NCBI RefSeq assembly: GCF_002368075.1
Contig: NZ_AP018314.1
Span: 2,534,379-2,598,378 of the forward strand
Source of the DNA: Sphaerospermopsis kisseleviana NIES-73
Lineage (GTDB): Bacteria > Cyanobacteriota > Cyanobacteriia > Cyanobacteriales > Nostocaceae
Reading direction: 5' to 3'
DNA length: 64,000 bases
Part shown: positions 1 through 9,725 of the stretch, piece by piece
How positions within the stretch are numbered: the first letter of the stretch is position 1
Layout: each line of letters opens with the position of its first letter
Notes under the pieces: model-generated
Database searches by the model: none
What the model was told of the DNA's origin: nothing
What the model saw: the letters and a program-made list of their open reading frames with translations, nothing else
Made by a program: the position numbers and the translations under genes

Positions 1-99
1 AGGTACAGATTAATAGCTTTAATTCTGCTCTGGTTTGCAGTTCGTAGTGCTGCACAGTGGTATCACTGGTATTGGGAAAATCGTAAGAATAGGGAATAG
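1..99 (+). CDS. C-terminal end of an unidentified membrane-associated protein (partial)
   Basis: An open frame runs from the first base to a TAG at 97-99 and gives a 32-residue tail with a hydrophobic stretch (LIALILLWFAV) followed by an aromatic, polar end. The start lies outside the window. The only support is the lack of stops and the plausible membrane-like composition over a short length, so it could be chance. I do not recognise the family. Confidence 0.35.
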   Translation, partial: RYRLIALILLWFAVRSAAQWYHWYWENRKNRE

Positions 100-236
100 G
101 GACTGGTGACTGGTGACTGGTGACTGGGTATACAATTTTGGATTTTGGATTTTGGATTTTGGATTGTATTTCATGAATCCAATCTAAAATCTAAAATCTA
201 AAATCTAAAATTCTCCTGCCTCCTGCCTCCTGTCAC
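100..236. repeat. Heptanucleotide repeat block, partly inverted
   Basis: Tandem GACTGGT heptamers are followed by GATTTTG units (135-170) and, after a short loop, AATCTAAA units (181-212). The two halves are near inverted complements differing by G/A changes, so the block can fold. This is the STRR-type repeat common between genes in Nostocales. It lies just downstream of the hemH stop. Confidence 0.75.
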
Positions 237-1403
237 CTACTGTAAAAGCCCTATAGCATGGAGTAAGCCTCGACCGGTGATAATTTCGATGATCAAGGCA
301 ATGAAACCAAGCATCGCAATTCTACCATTCCAGACTTCGGCGCTAGTTGTCATTCCCCATTCCCAACGTTCTTGAGGATACATTTTCACCTTTTTCTTCA
401 TCTGGGTAACTTGGGAAAGTTTGAGATCCGGTTTTTCCAAAGACTCAATTACCAAGTCTGCCAGTGCTTGAATAAATACTGGATGAGTGTTGGGAGCAGC
501 AGCACGTCGGAAGTTTTCAATTCCTGCTTCTTCGGCTATTTCCCGATATTCAATATCAATTTCTTGCAAAGTTTCAATGTGTTCAGAAACAAAACTAATG
601 GGTACTACTACCAAATCTTTAACGCCTTTTTCACCCAGTTCTTTTAAGGCATCCTCAGTATAAGGTTGTAGCCATTCCACCGGACCGACACGACTTTGAT
701 AAGCTAAGGTGTGGGCATTGGGGCGATTAAGGGTTTGCATAATTAGTTGAGTACATTCCTCAATTTCCTGCTGATAAGGATCGCCTGCTTCTACAACATA
801 GCTTTTTGGTACACCGTGGGCGCTAAAAAAGATGTGTGCCTGATCCGGGTTGGGAAATTGATTGAGTTGCTCAATGATCAGTTCTGCCATTGCTTGCAAG
901 TAACCTGGTTGTTTGTACCAGGAAGCAATCACAGTGTATTCCAAAGGTTGAAGTTTTGGGTTTTCTTGCCAAAGTTTTTCTAACAACCGGAAACTAGAAC
1001 CACTGGTACTAATAGAAAATTGGGGATACAGTGGCAAAATTACCAACTTGTCAATGTTATCCTGTGCCAGTTGGGCGATCGCCTCTTCTGTGTAGGGATG
1101 CCAATAACGCATTCCCACATAGATATTTGCTTCTTTACCCATAGCATCCAATTGGGTTTTTAACGCTTCCCCCTGTTCTTCTGTGATGCTTCGCAATGGT
1201 GAACCCCCACCAATTTGCTTATAATTCTCTTGTGATGTTTTTTCTCGCCGTGTGGCAATAAACCAAGCTAATGGTTTTTGCATCCATCGAAATGGTAGGC
1301 GAATAATTTCGGGATCTGAAAACAGGTTATATAAGAATGGACCCACATCTTCTAATTTATCAGGTCCACCTAGATTGAGTAATAATACGCCTACACGACC
1401 CAT
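237..1403 (-). CDS. hemH: Ferrochelatase with C-terminal chlorophyll-binding domain
   Basis: HemH inserts ferrous iron into protoporphyrin IX, the last step of protoheme synthesis. The 388-residue protein opens with the family's [10 protein letters not shown] segment, carries the catalytic histidine in SAHGVPKSY (about H196), and has the conserved acidic [11 protein letters not shown] region near residue 275. Residues about 345-388 add a linker and one CAB/HLIP-type transmembrane helix ([12 protein letters not shown]), the extension typical of cyanobacterial and plastid type II ferrochelatases that ties the enzyme to thylakoids and chlorophyll. The ATG at 1401-1403 gives the canonical N terminus. 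The next gene is divergent. Confidence 0.97.
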   Translation of the reverse strand: MGRVGVLLLNLGGPDKLEDVGPFLYNLFSDPEIIRLPFRWMQKPLAWFIATRREKTSQENYKQIGGGSPLRSITEEQGEALKTQLDAMGKEANIYVGMRYWHPYTEEAIAQLAQDNIDKLVILPLYPQFSISTSGSSFRLLEKLWQENPKLQPLEYTVIASWYKQPGYLQAMAELIIEQLNQFPNPDQAHIFFSAHGVPKSYVVEAGDPYQQEIEECTQLIMQTLNRPNAHTLAYQSRVGPVEWLQPYTEDALKELGEKGVKDLVVVPISFVSEHIETLQEIDIEYREIAEEAGIENFRRAAAPNTHPVFIQALADLVIESLEKPDLKLSQVTQMKKKVKMYPQERWEWGMTTSAEVWNGRIAMLGFIALIIEIITGRGLLHAIGLLQ

Positions 1404-1496
1404 AGCAGTTACTTTCCCCCAATCTTTACAATTTTTTTACTAATGTTAACAATATATCTTTATTCAATATAAAGCTTAACGTTAAGGAAATATGCA

Positions 1497-2123
1497 ATGG
1501 CAACAATTTTTCGAGACTTGAGTTACCGCTATCAATGGTTATATGATGCCATATCCCGGTTAGCAGCCCTGAGTGTGGGCGGTGAGGGGCGTTTTCGTCA
1601 ACTCGCTTTACAAGGTTTAAACCTCAACTCAGATACTAAAATTCTAGATTTATGCTGTGGTAGTGGTCAAACTACGGCTTTTTTGGTGAAATTATCACAA
1701 AATGTTACAGGATTGGATGCTTCGCCTTTATCTTTACAACGGGCAAAAAAGAATGTGCCGAATGCTACTTATGTAGAAGCTTATGCGGAAAATATGCCTT
1801 TTACAGATCATGAGTTTGATGTGGTGCATACTAGCGCCGCTTTACATGAAATGCAACCTGAACAATTAAGAAAAATCATCCAAGAGGTTTATAGAGTATT
1901 AAAACCAGGGGGAATTTTTACTTTAGTAGATTTTCATGCTCCCACAAATCCTATATTTTGGCCTGGTTTATCAGTGTTTTTTTGGTTGTTTGAAACGGAA
2001 ACAGCTTGGCAGTTATTGAAAACTGATTTACCTGGTTTATTAAGAGAATCTGGTTTTGATGTTGGTAAACCAATTTTATATGCTGGTGGTAGTTTACAGG
2101 TAATTGTCAGTAGCAAGGCTTGA
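1497..2123 (+). CDS. Class I SAM-dependent methyltransferase (UbiE-like fold)
   Basis: The 208-residue protein shows motif I (ILDLCCGSGQTT, about residues 48-59), the acidic end of strand 2 (GLDAS), and a VLKPGGIF motif near residue 140, which together mark a Methyltransf_11/25-type enzyme. The substrate cannot be read from sequence; UbiE-like folds act on quinones, tocopherols, lipids or small metabolites. The ATG at 1497 directly follows an AT-rich leader of about 90 bp shared divergently with hemH. It stands alone and is followed by a palindromic repeat. Confidence 0.85.
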   Translation: MATIFRDLSYRYQWLYDAISRLAALSVGGEGRFRQLALQGLNLNSDTKILDLCCGSGQTTAFLVKLSQNVTGLDASPLSLQRAKKNVPNATYVEAYAENMPFTDHEFDVVHTSAALHEMQPEQLRKIIQEVYRVLKPGGIFTLVDFHAPTNPIFWPGLSVFFWLFETETAWQLLKTDLPGLLRESGFDVGKPILYAGGSLQVIVSSKA

Positions 2124-2168
2124 AAAAATAGGGAACAGGGAAAATAAAATCCGTTCTTCCTGACTCCT

Positions 2169-2332
2169 GTAAGGGCGAAGTAGGGGCGAAGCATTCGGAA
2201 AATAGCCTGTTGCTAAAATTGATAGTTAGTTGCCCGAATGCTGATGCTTCCAGCACGTTTCGCGAACGCCCTTACAGGAAAATAGCCTTTTCATAAAATT
2301 GATAATTGGTCGCCCGAATGCTTCGCCCCTAC
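2169..2332. repeat. Composite palindromic MITE (GGGGCGAAGCATTCGG family)
   Basis: The block begins GTAAGGGCGAAGTAGGGGCG and ends with CGAATGCTTCGCCCCTAC. Inside, a unit containing AAAATTGATA and TGCCCGAATGCT occurs twice, so this is one copy nested in or duplicated beside another. Single copies of about 70 bp lie at 22236, 25413, 46313 and 54072. It encodes nothing and has no neighbour transposase. Confidence 0.75.
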
Positions 2333-2345
2333 GACTCCTGCCTCC

Positions 2346-3944
2346 TTAACTCAATTGTGCCACAAGTTGATTTTCTACCAGGGTATTATTTGTTAATAAG
2401 TCCTCAACGGTAATTCTTAAAAATCGTTGTTCATCAACTTGAAACATGACTTTAATGCGATCGCTCCCCGGAAAACCAGGGGGTGTAAGTTTAGCAATTT
2501 TTCTGGCTTCTTCTGTATCATTCAGCGGTTTAACTGTAGTTGTCACAGACTCAAGTTTGCGAGTTACTAAGCGATCGCCATCAAAATAAACTTCTGTACC
2601 TCCGGTTTCTGCGCCTAATTCTCCTAAAATTAACTCAATACTCGGCTGATTTTCCCTAGAAGCACCTAAAACTAATTCTACTGGTTGACTCATGGGATAA
2701 GCTTGTCCGGCTTTAATTATTGGTTGCCAACTGTGACGTTGGTTGCGTCTATCCCAGTACCGCACTCCATAGCTATGATACAAAAAGTCCTTGATTTCTA
2801 AACCTTGGGTAATTTGTAATGCACCTTGAGCGATCGCTTCAAAAGGTTTTTGATAACGGATTTTTTCTGGTTCAAAATATTGCTGTACCCATGTATTTAC
2901 TACTGGTAATTGTACAGTTCCACCCACTAACAAAACTGCATTAATATCATCTAGTTCTATACCTTGACGACGGGCTTGTTGTAACAAGGTCATCATGGTA
3001 TCATGTAACTTATCAAAAAATCCATGATCTTTGAGAATATTCTCTAAAGTTTGACGGTTAAGATCCAATTCATAACTTTCAAAAGTTTCATCATTAAAAT
3101 AAACTTCACTGGCTTTATTTTGGGTAGATAATTGAATTTTTACTCGTTCTGCTAACCGAGTAATTATAGAATTAACTGGCAACCCTTTAGTTTTGACAAA
3201 ATAATCAACTATCCAATTATCAATATCTGTACCACCTAAATTTTGCCCCGCTTTTGCTAATACACGGGCTGTTTTTACCTTTTGTTTGGAATCTTCCGCT
3301 AAAGATTTATTACCCCACTTTAATAAAAATCCTACTGGTTTAGTATTAGTTTGTGCCTGTTGATCTAAACGTACCAAAGATAAATCTAATGTTCCACCAC
3401 CAAAATCAATTACTAACAAATTTTCTTGTGCTGTTAAACCATAACCTAAAGCCGCAGCAGTAGGTTCATCTAACATCCTAACTTGTTCTACTGGAAGTGC
3501 TTGAAAAACTTTGCCTAACCAGTGACGATAAGCTTCAAAACTGTCTACAGGTACTGTTAAAACCAAAGAATCTAAACCACCTTCTATTAGTGTTAATTCT
3601 TCGATTACCTTAGTTAAAAACCATTTACCTATTTTTTCAAAGGTGACGATTTCTCCATCTAGTTCTGGTAAAAAACCCTGAATATCTGCGCCAATACCGC
3701 GTTTAAAACTACGGAAAAATCGGTTATCATCTTTGAGATCCAAACCGCGATCGCGCACTTGCTGTCCAACTAAAACTTTACTTTCACTCGCTGCTTCTAC
3801 ATATACTAAACTGGGAATCAGTGGGGGATTAAGACTTTGTTGCAGGGATAAACCCGGTAAAGTCAAAGTTTCCGGTTGCTGGGTAACGGGATTCCAGCGA
3901 GTAATAACTGTGTTGCTAGTACCAAAATCAATCGCGATCGCCAT
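2346..3944 (-). CDS. Hsp70-family (DnaK-like) ATPase
   Basis: The protein (532 residues) has the actin-like ATPase fold of Hsp70: phosphate-1 loop DFGTSNT at residues 6-12, DEPTAAALGYG at about 159-169, phosphate-2 loop DFGGGTLDLS at about 180, and an adenosine-type LLVGGTVQLP loop near residue 340. It is shorter than DnaK (about 630), has a divergent C-terminal half, and lacks an EEVD-like end, so it belongs to the Hsp70-like group rather than housekeeping DnaK. Clients are unknown. The start at 3944 gives MAIAIDFGTSN, matching the family. It runs in the same direction as uvsE, 47 bp downstream of it. Confidence 0.88.
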   Translation of the reverse strand: MAIAIDFGTSNTVITRWNPVTQQPETLTLPGLSLQQSLNPPLIPSLVYVEAASESKVLVGQQVRDRGLDLKDDNRFFRSFKRGIGADIQGFLPELDGEIVTFEKIGKWFLTKVIEELTLIEGGLDSLVLTVPVDSFEAYRHWLGKVFQALPVEQVRMLDEPTAAALGYGLTAQENLLVIDFGGGTLDLSLVRLDQQAQTNTKPVGFLLKWGNKSLAEDSKQKVKTARVLAKAGQNLGGTDIDNWIVDYFVKTKGLPVNSIITRLAERVKIQLSTQNKASEVYFNDETFESYELDLNRQTLENILKDHGFFDKLHDTMMTLLQQARRQGIELDDINAVLLVGGTVQLPVVNTWVQQYFEPEKIRYQKPFEAIAQGALQITQGLEIKDFLYHSYGVRYWDRRNQRHSWQPIIKAGQAYPMSQPVELVLGASRENQPSIELILGELGAETGGTEVYFDGDRLVTRKLESVTTTVKPLNDTEEARKIAKLTPPGFPGSDRIKVMFQVDEQRFLRITVEDLLTNNTLVENQLVAQLS

Positions 3945-3991
3945 TTCTCAATTTATTATTGATCAACTAATTAAGTAAAGTTAATATAACG

Positions 3992-4948
3992 TTAATTATT
4001 CTGCATTAACCACCAATCCCGCAAATGGGCGATCGCTTTTTCTTTGTGTTTGGCTTCTACTTCTATCCAGGGTACTTGGTGGTAAGCTTGAGGCATGGCT
4101 GTAATTAAATCACTGTGTTTTCTATCATTAAAACCTGTTTCCCCATTAGAAATATGTACTAACTGCCAATCTGGATTTTCCCAAGTTTCTCGCGCTGCCA
4201 AAACCACATATTCTACACTAGGATGATCATAAGAATCTAACTTTTCATAGCAAATGTGATGATGTGCATCAAAAACCATCGGTATACCAGCTTGTTGACA
4301 TACCTCTAAAATCTCCTGAGCATTATAAGCATATTCATCATTTTCTAAAGTTAAGCGGTTTTTAATACCTGGTGGTAGTTCAGAAATTACTTTTACCAAT
4401 TTTTCCCCACGTTGAGATTTACCACCATGAATATTCATTAACGCCCAAGGTGACTGAGGTAAACCAAGTAAATCTAAAGTGTAGGCGTGGTTTGTTAAAA
4501 TTTTGATACTATTTTCTATGACTTCATCATTATCAGAACTCAAGACTACAAACTGATCTGGATGTAACACCATTCTGATGTTTAATTTTTCTGCCTTCTC
4601 CCCAATTTTTGCTAAATCTTCCCTCATTTCTTCTAATATATTTCCACCAATTTTATCTTCCATATCACTCATCGGAAATAAAGCCGAAGTCATGCGATAA
4701 AGGCGAATATTTTGCTTTTGACAGAAAGTTAACGCCCCATCCAAGCAGCGCAAATTATTTTGATAAAGTTCTTTTAGGGTATCTTCTCTTTGTTGAAGAG
4801 AAAGTTTTAAATAACGGGTCCGGGTAATAGTCCGAAAACGCACTTGTTTATCAATAGTGATACAAACCAAACCTAAATGTGGCTCAGTTTGGTTTTGCTG
4901 TTGTGGATTTATTTTTTTTAATGTTATCTCTTTTTGTTGTAATTTCAT
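3992..4948 (-). CDS. uvsE: UV damage endonuclease UvsE/UvdE
   Basis: UvsE nicks DNA 5' of UV photoproducts and starts an excision route independent of UvrABC. The TIM-barrel family pattern is clear: RMTSALFPMSD, MVLHPDQFVVLSS, ALMNIHGGK, LTLENDEYAYN, MVFDAHHHICYE and WIEVEAKHKEKA supply the metal-binding His, Glu and Asp residues. I place the start at ATG 4946-4948 (318 residues). An in-frame start at 5047 would add 33 residues, mostly the seven-residue repeat NYQLPIT, which is only the translation of a TTGGTAA heptamer array and not family sequence. Confidence 0.9.
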   Translation of the reverse strand: MKLQQKEITLKKINPQQQNQTEPHLGLVCITIDKQVRFRTITRTRYLKLSLQQREDTLKELYQNNLRCLDGALTFCQKQNIRLYRMTSALFPMSDMEDKIGGNILEEMREDLAKIGEKAEKLNIRMVLHPDQFVVLSSDNDEVIENSIKILTNHAYTLDLLGLPQSPWALMNIHGGKSQRGEKLVKVISELPPGIKNRLTLENDEYAYNAQEILEVCQQAGIPMVFDAHHHICYEKLDSYDHPSVEYVVLAARETWENPDWQLVHISNGETGFNDRKHSDLITAMPQAYHQVPWIEVEAKHKEKAIAHLRDWWLMQNN

Positions 4949-4954
4949 ATTTTT

Positions 4955-5010
4955 TTGGTAATTGGTAATTGGTAATTGGTAATTGGTAATTGGTAATTGG
5001 TAATTGGTAA
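4955..5010. repeat. TTGGTAA heptamer array
   Basis: Eight perfect tandem copies of TTGGTAA lie just upstream of uvsE. Three units make 21 nt, so the array stays open in frame and can be misread as a protein extension. It would fall in the uvsE 5' leader. Confidence 0.9.
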
Positions 5011-5054
5011 ATGCTATATATGCAAATCTAAGTTTAACAGATTCCATATCATAA

Positions 5055-5341
5055 TTTCAAGAAAATGTGAAGAAACTTTTAGATTTGACAAAAATCGAAG
5101 AGTGGGATGGACGAACTGTAAAAGAAAGAGAAGAAAAAATAAGAGAAGCGGCATTAGTGTTAGCGGATCAATGTATTGCAATGTTATTGCAATGTTATTG
5201 CATAAGCTTTCTCAATCAGAAGTGGCTCATGAAACAGCAATAAATCAAACCAAAGGTTATTGGCATCCCAAGACAAAAAGACATAGTTGTAGAAAAAGAG
5301 AAATATTAACAGTAGGTAATGTTTTAGTAACGCTCAAATGA
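5055..5341 (+). pseudogene. ISKra4-type transposase remnant, frameshifted
   Basis: Two reading frames together spell the N-terminal part of an ISKra4-family transposase: KKLLDLTKIEEWDGRTVKE then EAALVLADQCIAMLL in one frame and HKLSQSEVAHETAINQTKG through ILTVGNVLVTLK in the next. The switch falls at an 11-bp tandem duplication (GCAATGTTATT twice, 5178-5199). No start, inverted ends or catalytic part remain. An unidentified open stretch around 5363-5450 (VFDEQGKKVKTQNIPITND) may be another remnant. Confidence 0.7.
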
Positions 5342-5456
5342 CCTTAATTATTAACAATCTATGTATTTGATGAACAGGGGAAAAAAGTAAAAACTCAGAA
5401 TATCCCTATTACCAACGATAGAACTTATGAAGATTATCAGAGATTTTTACCAATCC

Positions 5457-5567
5457 AGGACTTACGCAAAAGGGAACGAAAGTAGGGGTAATACCCTTCG
5501 GGAAGCAAGCTACATGAATTACCCCTACGCAAGAATAAGGTTTTCAGTCACATCTTGCGTAAGTCCT
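5457..5567. mobile_element. MITE with AGGACTTACGCAA ends
   Basis: A 111-bp segment with perfect terminal inverted repeats AGGACTTACGCAA and TTGCGTAAGTCCT and an inner palindrome built from GGGGTAAT and ATTACCCC. No coding capacity. It sits inside the decayed region between two gene remnants. Confidence 0.8.
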
Positions 5568-5590
5568 ACAATCTTAGAAATGCAGCTAAT

Positions 5591-5610
5591 TAGGGTTTGC
5601 TGAAAAAGTC
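5591..5610. repeat. Single terminus of the TAGGGTTTGCTGA repeat family
   Basis: The sequence TAGGGTTTGCTGAAAAAGTC matches the left end of the repeats at 17067 and 61707. No clear matching right end is seen before the GGDEF remnant, so this looks like a solo or truncated end. Confidence 0.5.
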
Positions 5611-5692
5611 CTTTTGTGAATATTAAGGAGTATGGCTAACGCCAAGCTTACTTCGACAGGCTCAGTACAAGTCGCTATCAAGGAGTCAGGAG

Positions 5693-5824
5693 ATCACAGT
5701 ATATTTGGGAGTTACTGGTTTTCCCCAACATGGTGCTATTGGTACAGCATTAATTCAAACTGCTGATGCTGCCCTTTATCGTGCTAAAGCTGCTGGGCGT
5801 AACCAAGTTGTGGTTGCACCTTAG
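5693..5824 (+). pseudogene. GGDEF-domain C-terminal remnant
   Basis: The frame ending at TAG 5822-5824 reads ITVYLGVTGFPQHG and then ALIQTADAALYRAKAAGRN, the unmistakable end of a diguanylate cyclase domain: the strand before the product helix followed by the ADxALYxAKxxGRN signature. The GG[DE]EF active site and everything upstream are missing, replaced by repeat DNA, so it cannot make c-di-GMP. Confidence 0.8.
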
Positions 5825-5972
5825 AAATTATGAATTTGAAGGAGCTACTCCTGACTCCTGACTGCTCACCCACACAGAAAGACTTTGTCAACTCTAGATA
5901 ATTAACTGATATGATTTAGCCTTGAATCTCCCAGTCAAAAAAGCATTTATTGTCATTTACTGATAATTAATT

Positions 5973-7328
5973 ATGGTTGTTGTAGCAATTCTCGCCGCTG
6001 GAAAAGGCACAAGAATGAAATCTCATCTACCTAAAGTTTTACATTCTTTGGGTGGAAAATCTCTAGTCGAGAGAGTTATTGATAGTCTAGAACCCCTTGC
6101 ACCTGAACGCAGGTTAGTAATTGTTGGGTATCAATCTGAAGAAGTAAAAACTGCTTTAGGTGGAAATTCTGAATTGGAATTTGTGGAACAAACTGTACAA
6201 TTAGGCACAGGACACGCTATTCAACAATTACTTCCTCATTTAGAAGGTTACACTGGGGATTTGTTAATTTTAAATGGTGATGTGCCTTTGTTGCAAACTA
6301 AAACTCTGAAAAACTTATTACAAATTCATCAAGAAAATCAAAATTCCTGTACTATTCTCACAGCACATTTATCAAATCCCCAAGGTTACGGAAGAGTTTT
6401 TTGTGATGAAAACGGCATTGTGCAGGAAATAGTTGAAGATAAAGATTGCACTCCTGAACAAAGAAAAAATCACCGTGTTAATGCTGGTATTTACTGTTTC
6501 CGCTGGTCTGATTTAGCAAAATTTTTACCACATTTACAAAATAATAATGCCCAAAAAGAATATTATCTCACTGATGCTGTTACCCAAGTAGGTAAGGTGA
6601 TGGCTGTAGATGTGGAAGATGACCAAGAAATTCTGGGAATTAATGATAGATTGCAATTAGCCACAGCTTACGAGATTTTGCAAAGACGTATTCAGGAAAA
6701 ATGGCTTTTGGCAGGTGTGACGATTATTGATCCTGCTAGTGTGACAATTGATGAAACTGTAGAATTACAGCCAGATGTGATTATTGAACCTCAAACTCAT
6801 TTACGGGGTAAAACATTGATTAAATCTGGTAGTCGCATAGGACCTGGAAGTTTAATTGAAAATAGCCAGTTGGGTGAAAATGTCACTGTGCAATATTCTG
6901 TAGTCAAAGATAGTTTTGTGGAAGCAGGAACTCGTATTGGTCCTTATGCTCATTTGCGTGGCCATGCGGAAGTGGGTGAAAATTGCAGAATTGGTAATTT
7001 TGTAGAGTTGAAAAATACTCAATTAGGAGATGCTTCTAATGTTGCACACCTTTCTTATTTGGGTGATACAACTGCGGGAACTCAGGTAAATATTGGTGCA
7101 GGAACAATTACCGCTAATTATGATGGAGTGAAAAAACATAGAACCAGAATAGGCGATCGCACCAAAACCGGTTCTAATAGTGTTTTAGTCGCACCTATTA
7201 CCATCGGTAATGATGTTTATATTGCCGCAGGTTCAACGGTGACAGAAGATGTGGAAAATGAAGCTTTAGTCATTGCCCGGAGTCGTCAGGTAGTTAAACC
7301 AGGTTGGAAGATCAAAGCTGAAAGATAA
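5973..7328 (+). CDS. glmU: Bifunctional UDP-GlcNAc pyrophosphorylase / GlcN-1-P acetyltransferase
   Basis: GlmU makes UDP-N-acetylglucosamine for peptidoglycan and envelope polysaccharide. In the 451 residues the N-terminal nucleotidyltransferase shows [11 protein letters not shown] at about residue 6, QLGTGHA near 76 and NGDVPLL near 101. From about residue 235 a left-handed beta-helix of hexapeptide repeats follows, with the acetyl-CoA site signature [13 protein letters not shown] and [11 protein letters not shown]. Length and domain order match the family. It uses the ATG at 5973 and is followed by repeats, with rel convergent. Confidence 0.97.
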   Translation: MVVVAILAAGKGTRMKSHLPKVLHSLGGKSLVERVIDSLEPLAPERRLVIVGYQSEEVKTALGGNSELEFVEQTVQLGTGHAIQQLLPHLEGYTGDLLILNGDVPLLQTKTLKNLLQIHQENQNSCTILTAHLSNPQGYGRVFCDENGIVQEIVEDKDCTPEQRKNHRVNAGIYCFRWSDLAKFLPHLQNNNAQKEYYLTDAVTQVGKVMAVDVEDDQEILGINDRLQLATAYEILQRRIQEKWLLAGVTIIDPASVTIDETVELQPDVIIEPQTHLRGKTLIKSGSRIGPGSLIENSQLGENVTVQYSVVKDSFVEAGTRIGPYAHLRGHAEVGENCRIGNFVELKNTQLGDASNVAHLSYLGDTTAGTQVNIGAGTITANYDGVKKHRTRIGDRTKTGSNSVLVAPITIGNDVYIAAGSTVTEDVENEALVIARSRQVVKPGWKIKAER

Positions 7329-7330
7329 GT

Positions 7331-7451
7331 AGGTGACTGGGGACTGGTGACTGGGGACTGGTGACTGGGGAAGAGGTAATTGGGAAAATACAAATAATTT
7401 CTCCCTGCCTCCCCTGCCTCCCCTGCCTCCCCTGCCTCCCCTGCCCCCTGC
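7331..7451. repeat. STRR heptamers plus a CTCCCCTGCC decamer array
   Basis: Alternating GACTGGT and GACTGGG units (7331-7370) are followed by about five tandem CTCCCCTGCC decamers (7403-7452). The block separates the convergent glmU and rel genes. It is repeat DNA, not a gene. Confidence 0.85.
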
Positions 7452-7454
7452 CTT

Positions 7455-9725
7455 TTACTTTGACTCTTCCATTTGACCAACTCTGCGAATGTTAAGAATA
7501 TCACTCATTTTTCTAATCTGCACAAACAGATGTTCTAATTGATTGCGATCGCGGATCTCAATACCCAAATCCATCAACGCTGGTTGTCCCAAAGCTGTTT
7601 TCACATTAGCATGACGCACATTGATGCCTTGATCACTCAACCGCGATAAAATATCTTTTAAGATTCCCACTCGATCCAAAGTTTCAATTTGAATCTCTAT
7701 GGGGTAAGTGTGAGGACGGCCATGATGTTCTATTGCTGTATTCCATCTTACGGGTACTAGGCGCTCACATTCCACATTGTCCACATTATGACATCCTTGG
7801 CGATGAATGGATATACCCCGTCCCCGCGTTACCACCCCAATAATAGCTTCACCAGGAATCGGCGTACAACATCCAGCTATATGATAAACCAATCCTTCTA
7901 CGCCAATAATCGGTGAATCACTAGCACGGGATGTACTGGGTGAGGTTTCCCGTGTAGTTTTTGATGTTGATTCTTTGGGGATAAATGGAATCACATCAGC
8001 TACAGGTTGTTGTGCTTTTACCACTTCTCGCCAGCGGTTTAACACTAAGTTTAAGGTAATTTCCCCGTAACCTAAACCTGCCAGTAAATCTTCCACACTG
8101 TGATAATTGCACTTTTCTGCCACAGTTTGCATTGCGTCTGATTTCAACAAGTGATCAAAACCTGTTTTCCCTAGTTCCTTCTCTAATAAATCCCTTCCCC
8201 GCGCTAGATTTTCTTCCCTGCGCGATCGCTTATACCATTGTTTAATCCGATATTTCGCCGCCGAAGTCCTGACAAAATTCAACCAATCCAAACTCGGATG
8301 GCTATTTTTTTGCGTAATAATATCAACAATATCCCCATTTTGTAATCGGGTGGATAACGGCACAATGCGCCCATTTACCCGCGCCCCTGCACAATGGTTT
8401 CCGACCTCTGTATGAATTCGATAAGCAAAATCTATACTTGTAGATCCCGGACTTAGAGGTACGACATCCCCCTTTGGAGTGAAAACATAAACATCATCTT
8501 CAAATAAATTATCTTTGATACTATCTAAATATTCTTGCGCGTCTTTTAAATCACTCTGCCATTCCAATAGTTGCCGCAACCAAGTAAATTTTTCATCTGC
8601 TCCTGTTACCTGACTGGTAGAACCGCCTGTTTCTTTATACTTCCAATGGGCAGCAATCCCATACTCCGCAACATGGTGCATTTCCATTGTGCGAATTTGC
8701 ACTTCCAACGGGCGACCGGTCAAACCTATCACCCCTGTATGCAAGGATTGGTAACGGTTAGGTTTAGGTAAACCAATGTAATCTTTAAATCTGCCGGGAA
8801 TAGGACGAAAAGCATCATGAACCACCGCCAAAGCCCGATAACATTCTTCATTTGTTTGGACAATGATTCTCAGTGCAGCCAAATCATAAATTTCATGAAA
8901 TTCTTTTTGCTGTCGCTGCATTTTTTGATAAATGCTATACAGATGTTTGGGGCGACCGCTAACCTCCAAACATTTAATACCCGCTTGTTGCATTCTCTCC
9001 CGCAACACTTCCTTAGCTTTAGTCAATTTTTCTTCCCGTGCCGTCCTTTTTTCCGCAACGTGCTGTTGAATTTCTCGGTAAGCATCAGGTTCTAAATATT
9101 TAAAGGCTAAATCCTCTAATTCCCATTTAATATGCCAAATCCCCAAACGATTGGCTAAAGGTGCAAAGATATCTCGTGTTTCCTGGGCGCTGCGGCGACG
9201 GCTGGCTTCTGACATATATTGCAATGTTCGCATATTATGCAAACGATCCGCCAATTTCACCACAATTACCCGAATATCCTGCGCCATTGCCAAAAACATT
9301 CGCCGGAAGTTTTCCGCTTGACTGTCGGTTTTACTGGTGAAATTAATTTTAGAAAGCTTGGTGACACCTTCTACCAGTTGGCGCACTTCTGCCCCAAAAT
9401 TTTCTTCTATTTGTTCAATTGTAACTTCTGTATCTTCAACTACATCATGAAGAAATCCAGCTGCTATCATAGCAGCACTACCACCTAAGTCTCGTAGTAA
9501 ATCAGCTACGGCTACAGGATGGGCAATATACGCTTCTCCAGATTTACGATACTGTCCTTGATGCAGTTGATAGGCAAATTTAAAGGCATTACAAATCAAA
9601 GTGGCATCATTGTGCGTTCGGTGATCTTCTCCCGTGTTGCTTTTCGCTAATGTTTCTCGTAAACATTTTTTAAGCCATTCCGGGAGACTAACATCAACGG
9701 AGGAATCAACAAGTAAGCTGCTCAT
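7455..9725 (-). CDS. spoT: Bifunctional (p)ppGpp synthetase/hydrolase (RelA/SpoT)
   Basis: This long Rel protein (756 residues) sets alarmone level during starvation. Domains in order: HD hydrolase (HD at residues 93-94 in GFLHDVVEDT, with an intact metal-binding pattern), synthetase (YDLAALRIIV near 281 and RFKDYIGLPKPNRYQSLHT near 313-331), TGS (VYVFTPKGDVVPLSPGSTSIDFA near 405), a zinc-finger/helical region (HIAGCCTPIPGE near 610) and a C-terminal ACT domain. Both catalytic halves look intact, so it should make and degrade (p)ppGpp. The start at 9725 yields a short leader before the HD domain. Confidence 0.95.
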   Translation of the reverse strand: MSSLLVDSSVDVSLPEWLKKCLRETLAKSNTGEDHRTHNDATLICNAFKFAYQLHQGQYRKSGEAYIAHPVAVADLLRDLGGSAAMIAAGFLHDVVEDTEVTIEQIEENFGAEVRQLVEGVTKLSKINFTSKTDSQAENFRRMFLAMAQDIRVIVVKLADRLHNMRTLQYMSEASRRRSAQETRDIFAPLANRLGIWHIKWELEDLAFKYLEPDAYREIQQHVAEKRTAREEKLTKAKEVLRERMQQAGIKCLEVSGRPKHLYSIYQKMQRQQKEFHEIYDLAALRIIVQTNEECYRALAVVHDAFRPIPGRFKDYIGLPKPNRYQSLHTGVIGLTGRPLEVQIRTMEMHHVAEYGIAAHWKYKETGGSTSQVTGADEKFTWLRQLLEWQSDLKDAQEYLDSIKDNLFEDDVYVFTPKGDVVPLSPGSTSIDFAYRIHTEVGNHCAGARVNGRIVPLSTRLQNGDIVDIITQKNSHPSLDWLNFVRTSAAKYRIKQWYKRSRREENLARGRDLLEKELGKTGFDHLLKSDAMQTVAEKCNYHSVEDLLAGLGYGEITLNLVLNRWREVVKAQQPVADVIPFIPKESTSKTTRETSPSTSRASDSPIIGVEGLVYHIAGCCTPIPGEAIIGVVTRGRGISIHRQGCHNVDNVECERLVPVRWNTAIEHHGRPHTYPIEIQIETLDRVGILKDILSRLSDQGINVRHANVKTALGQPALMDLGIEIRDRNQLEHLFVQIRKMSDILNIRRVGQMEESK

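Noticed and set aside
4955-5010. Direct repeats that could suggest a CRISPR array (also at 13420, 22311, 7403)
   Set aside because: Units are 7-10 bp with no spacers between them; these are simple tandem arrays.
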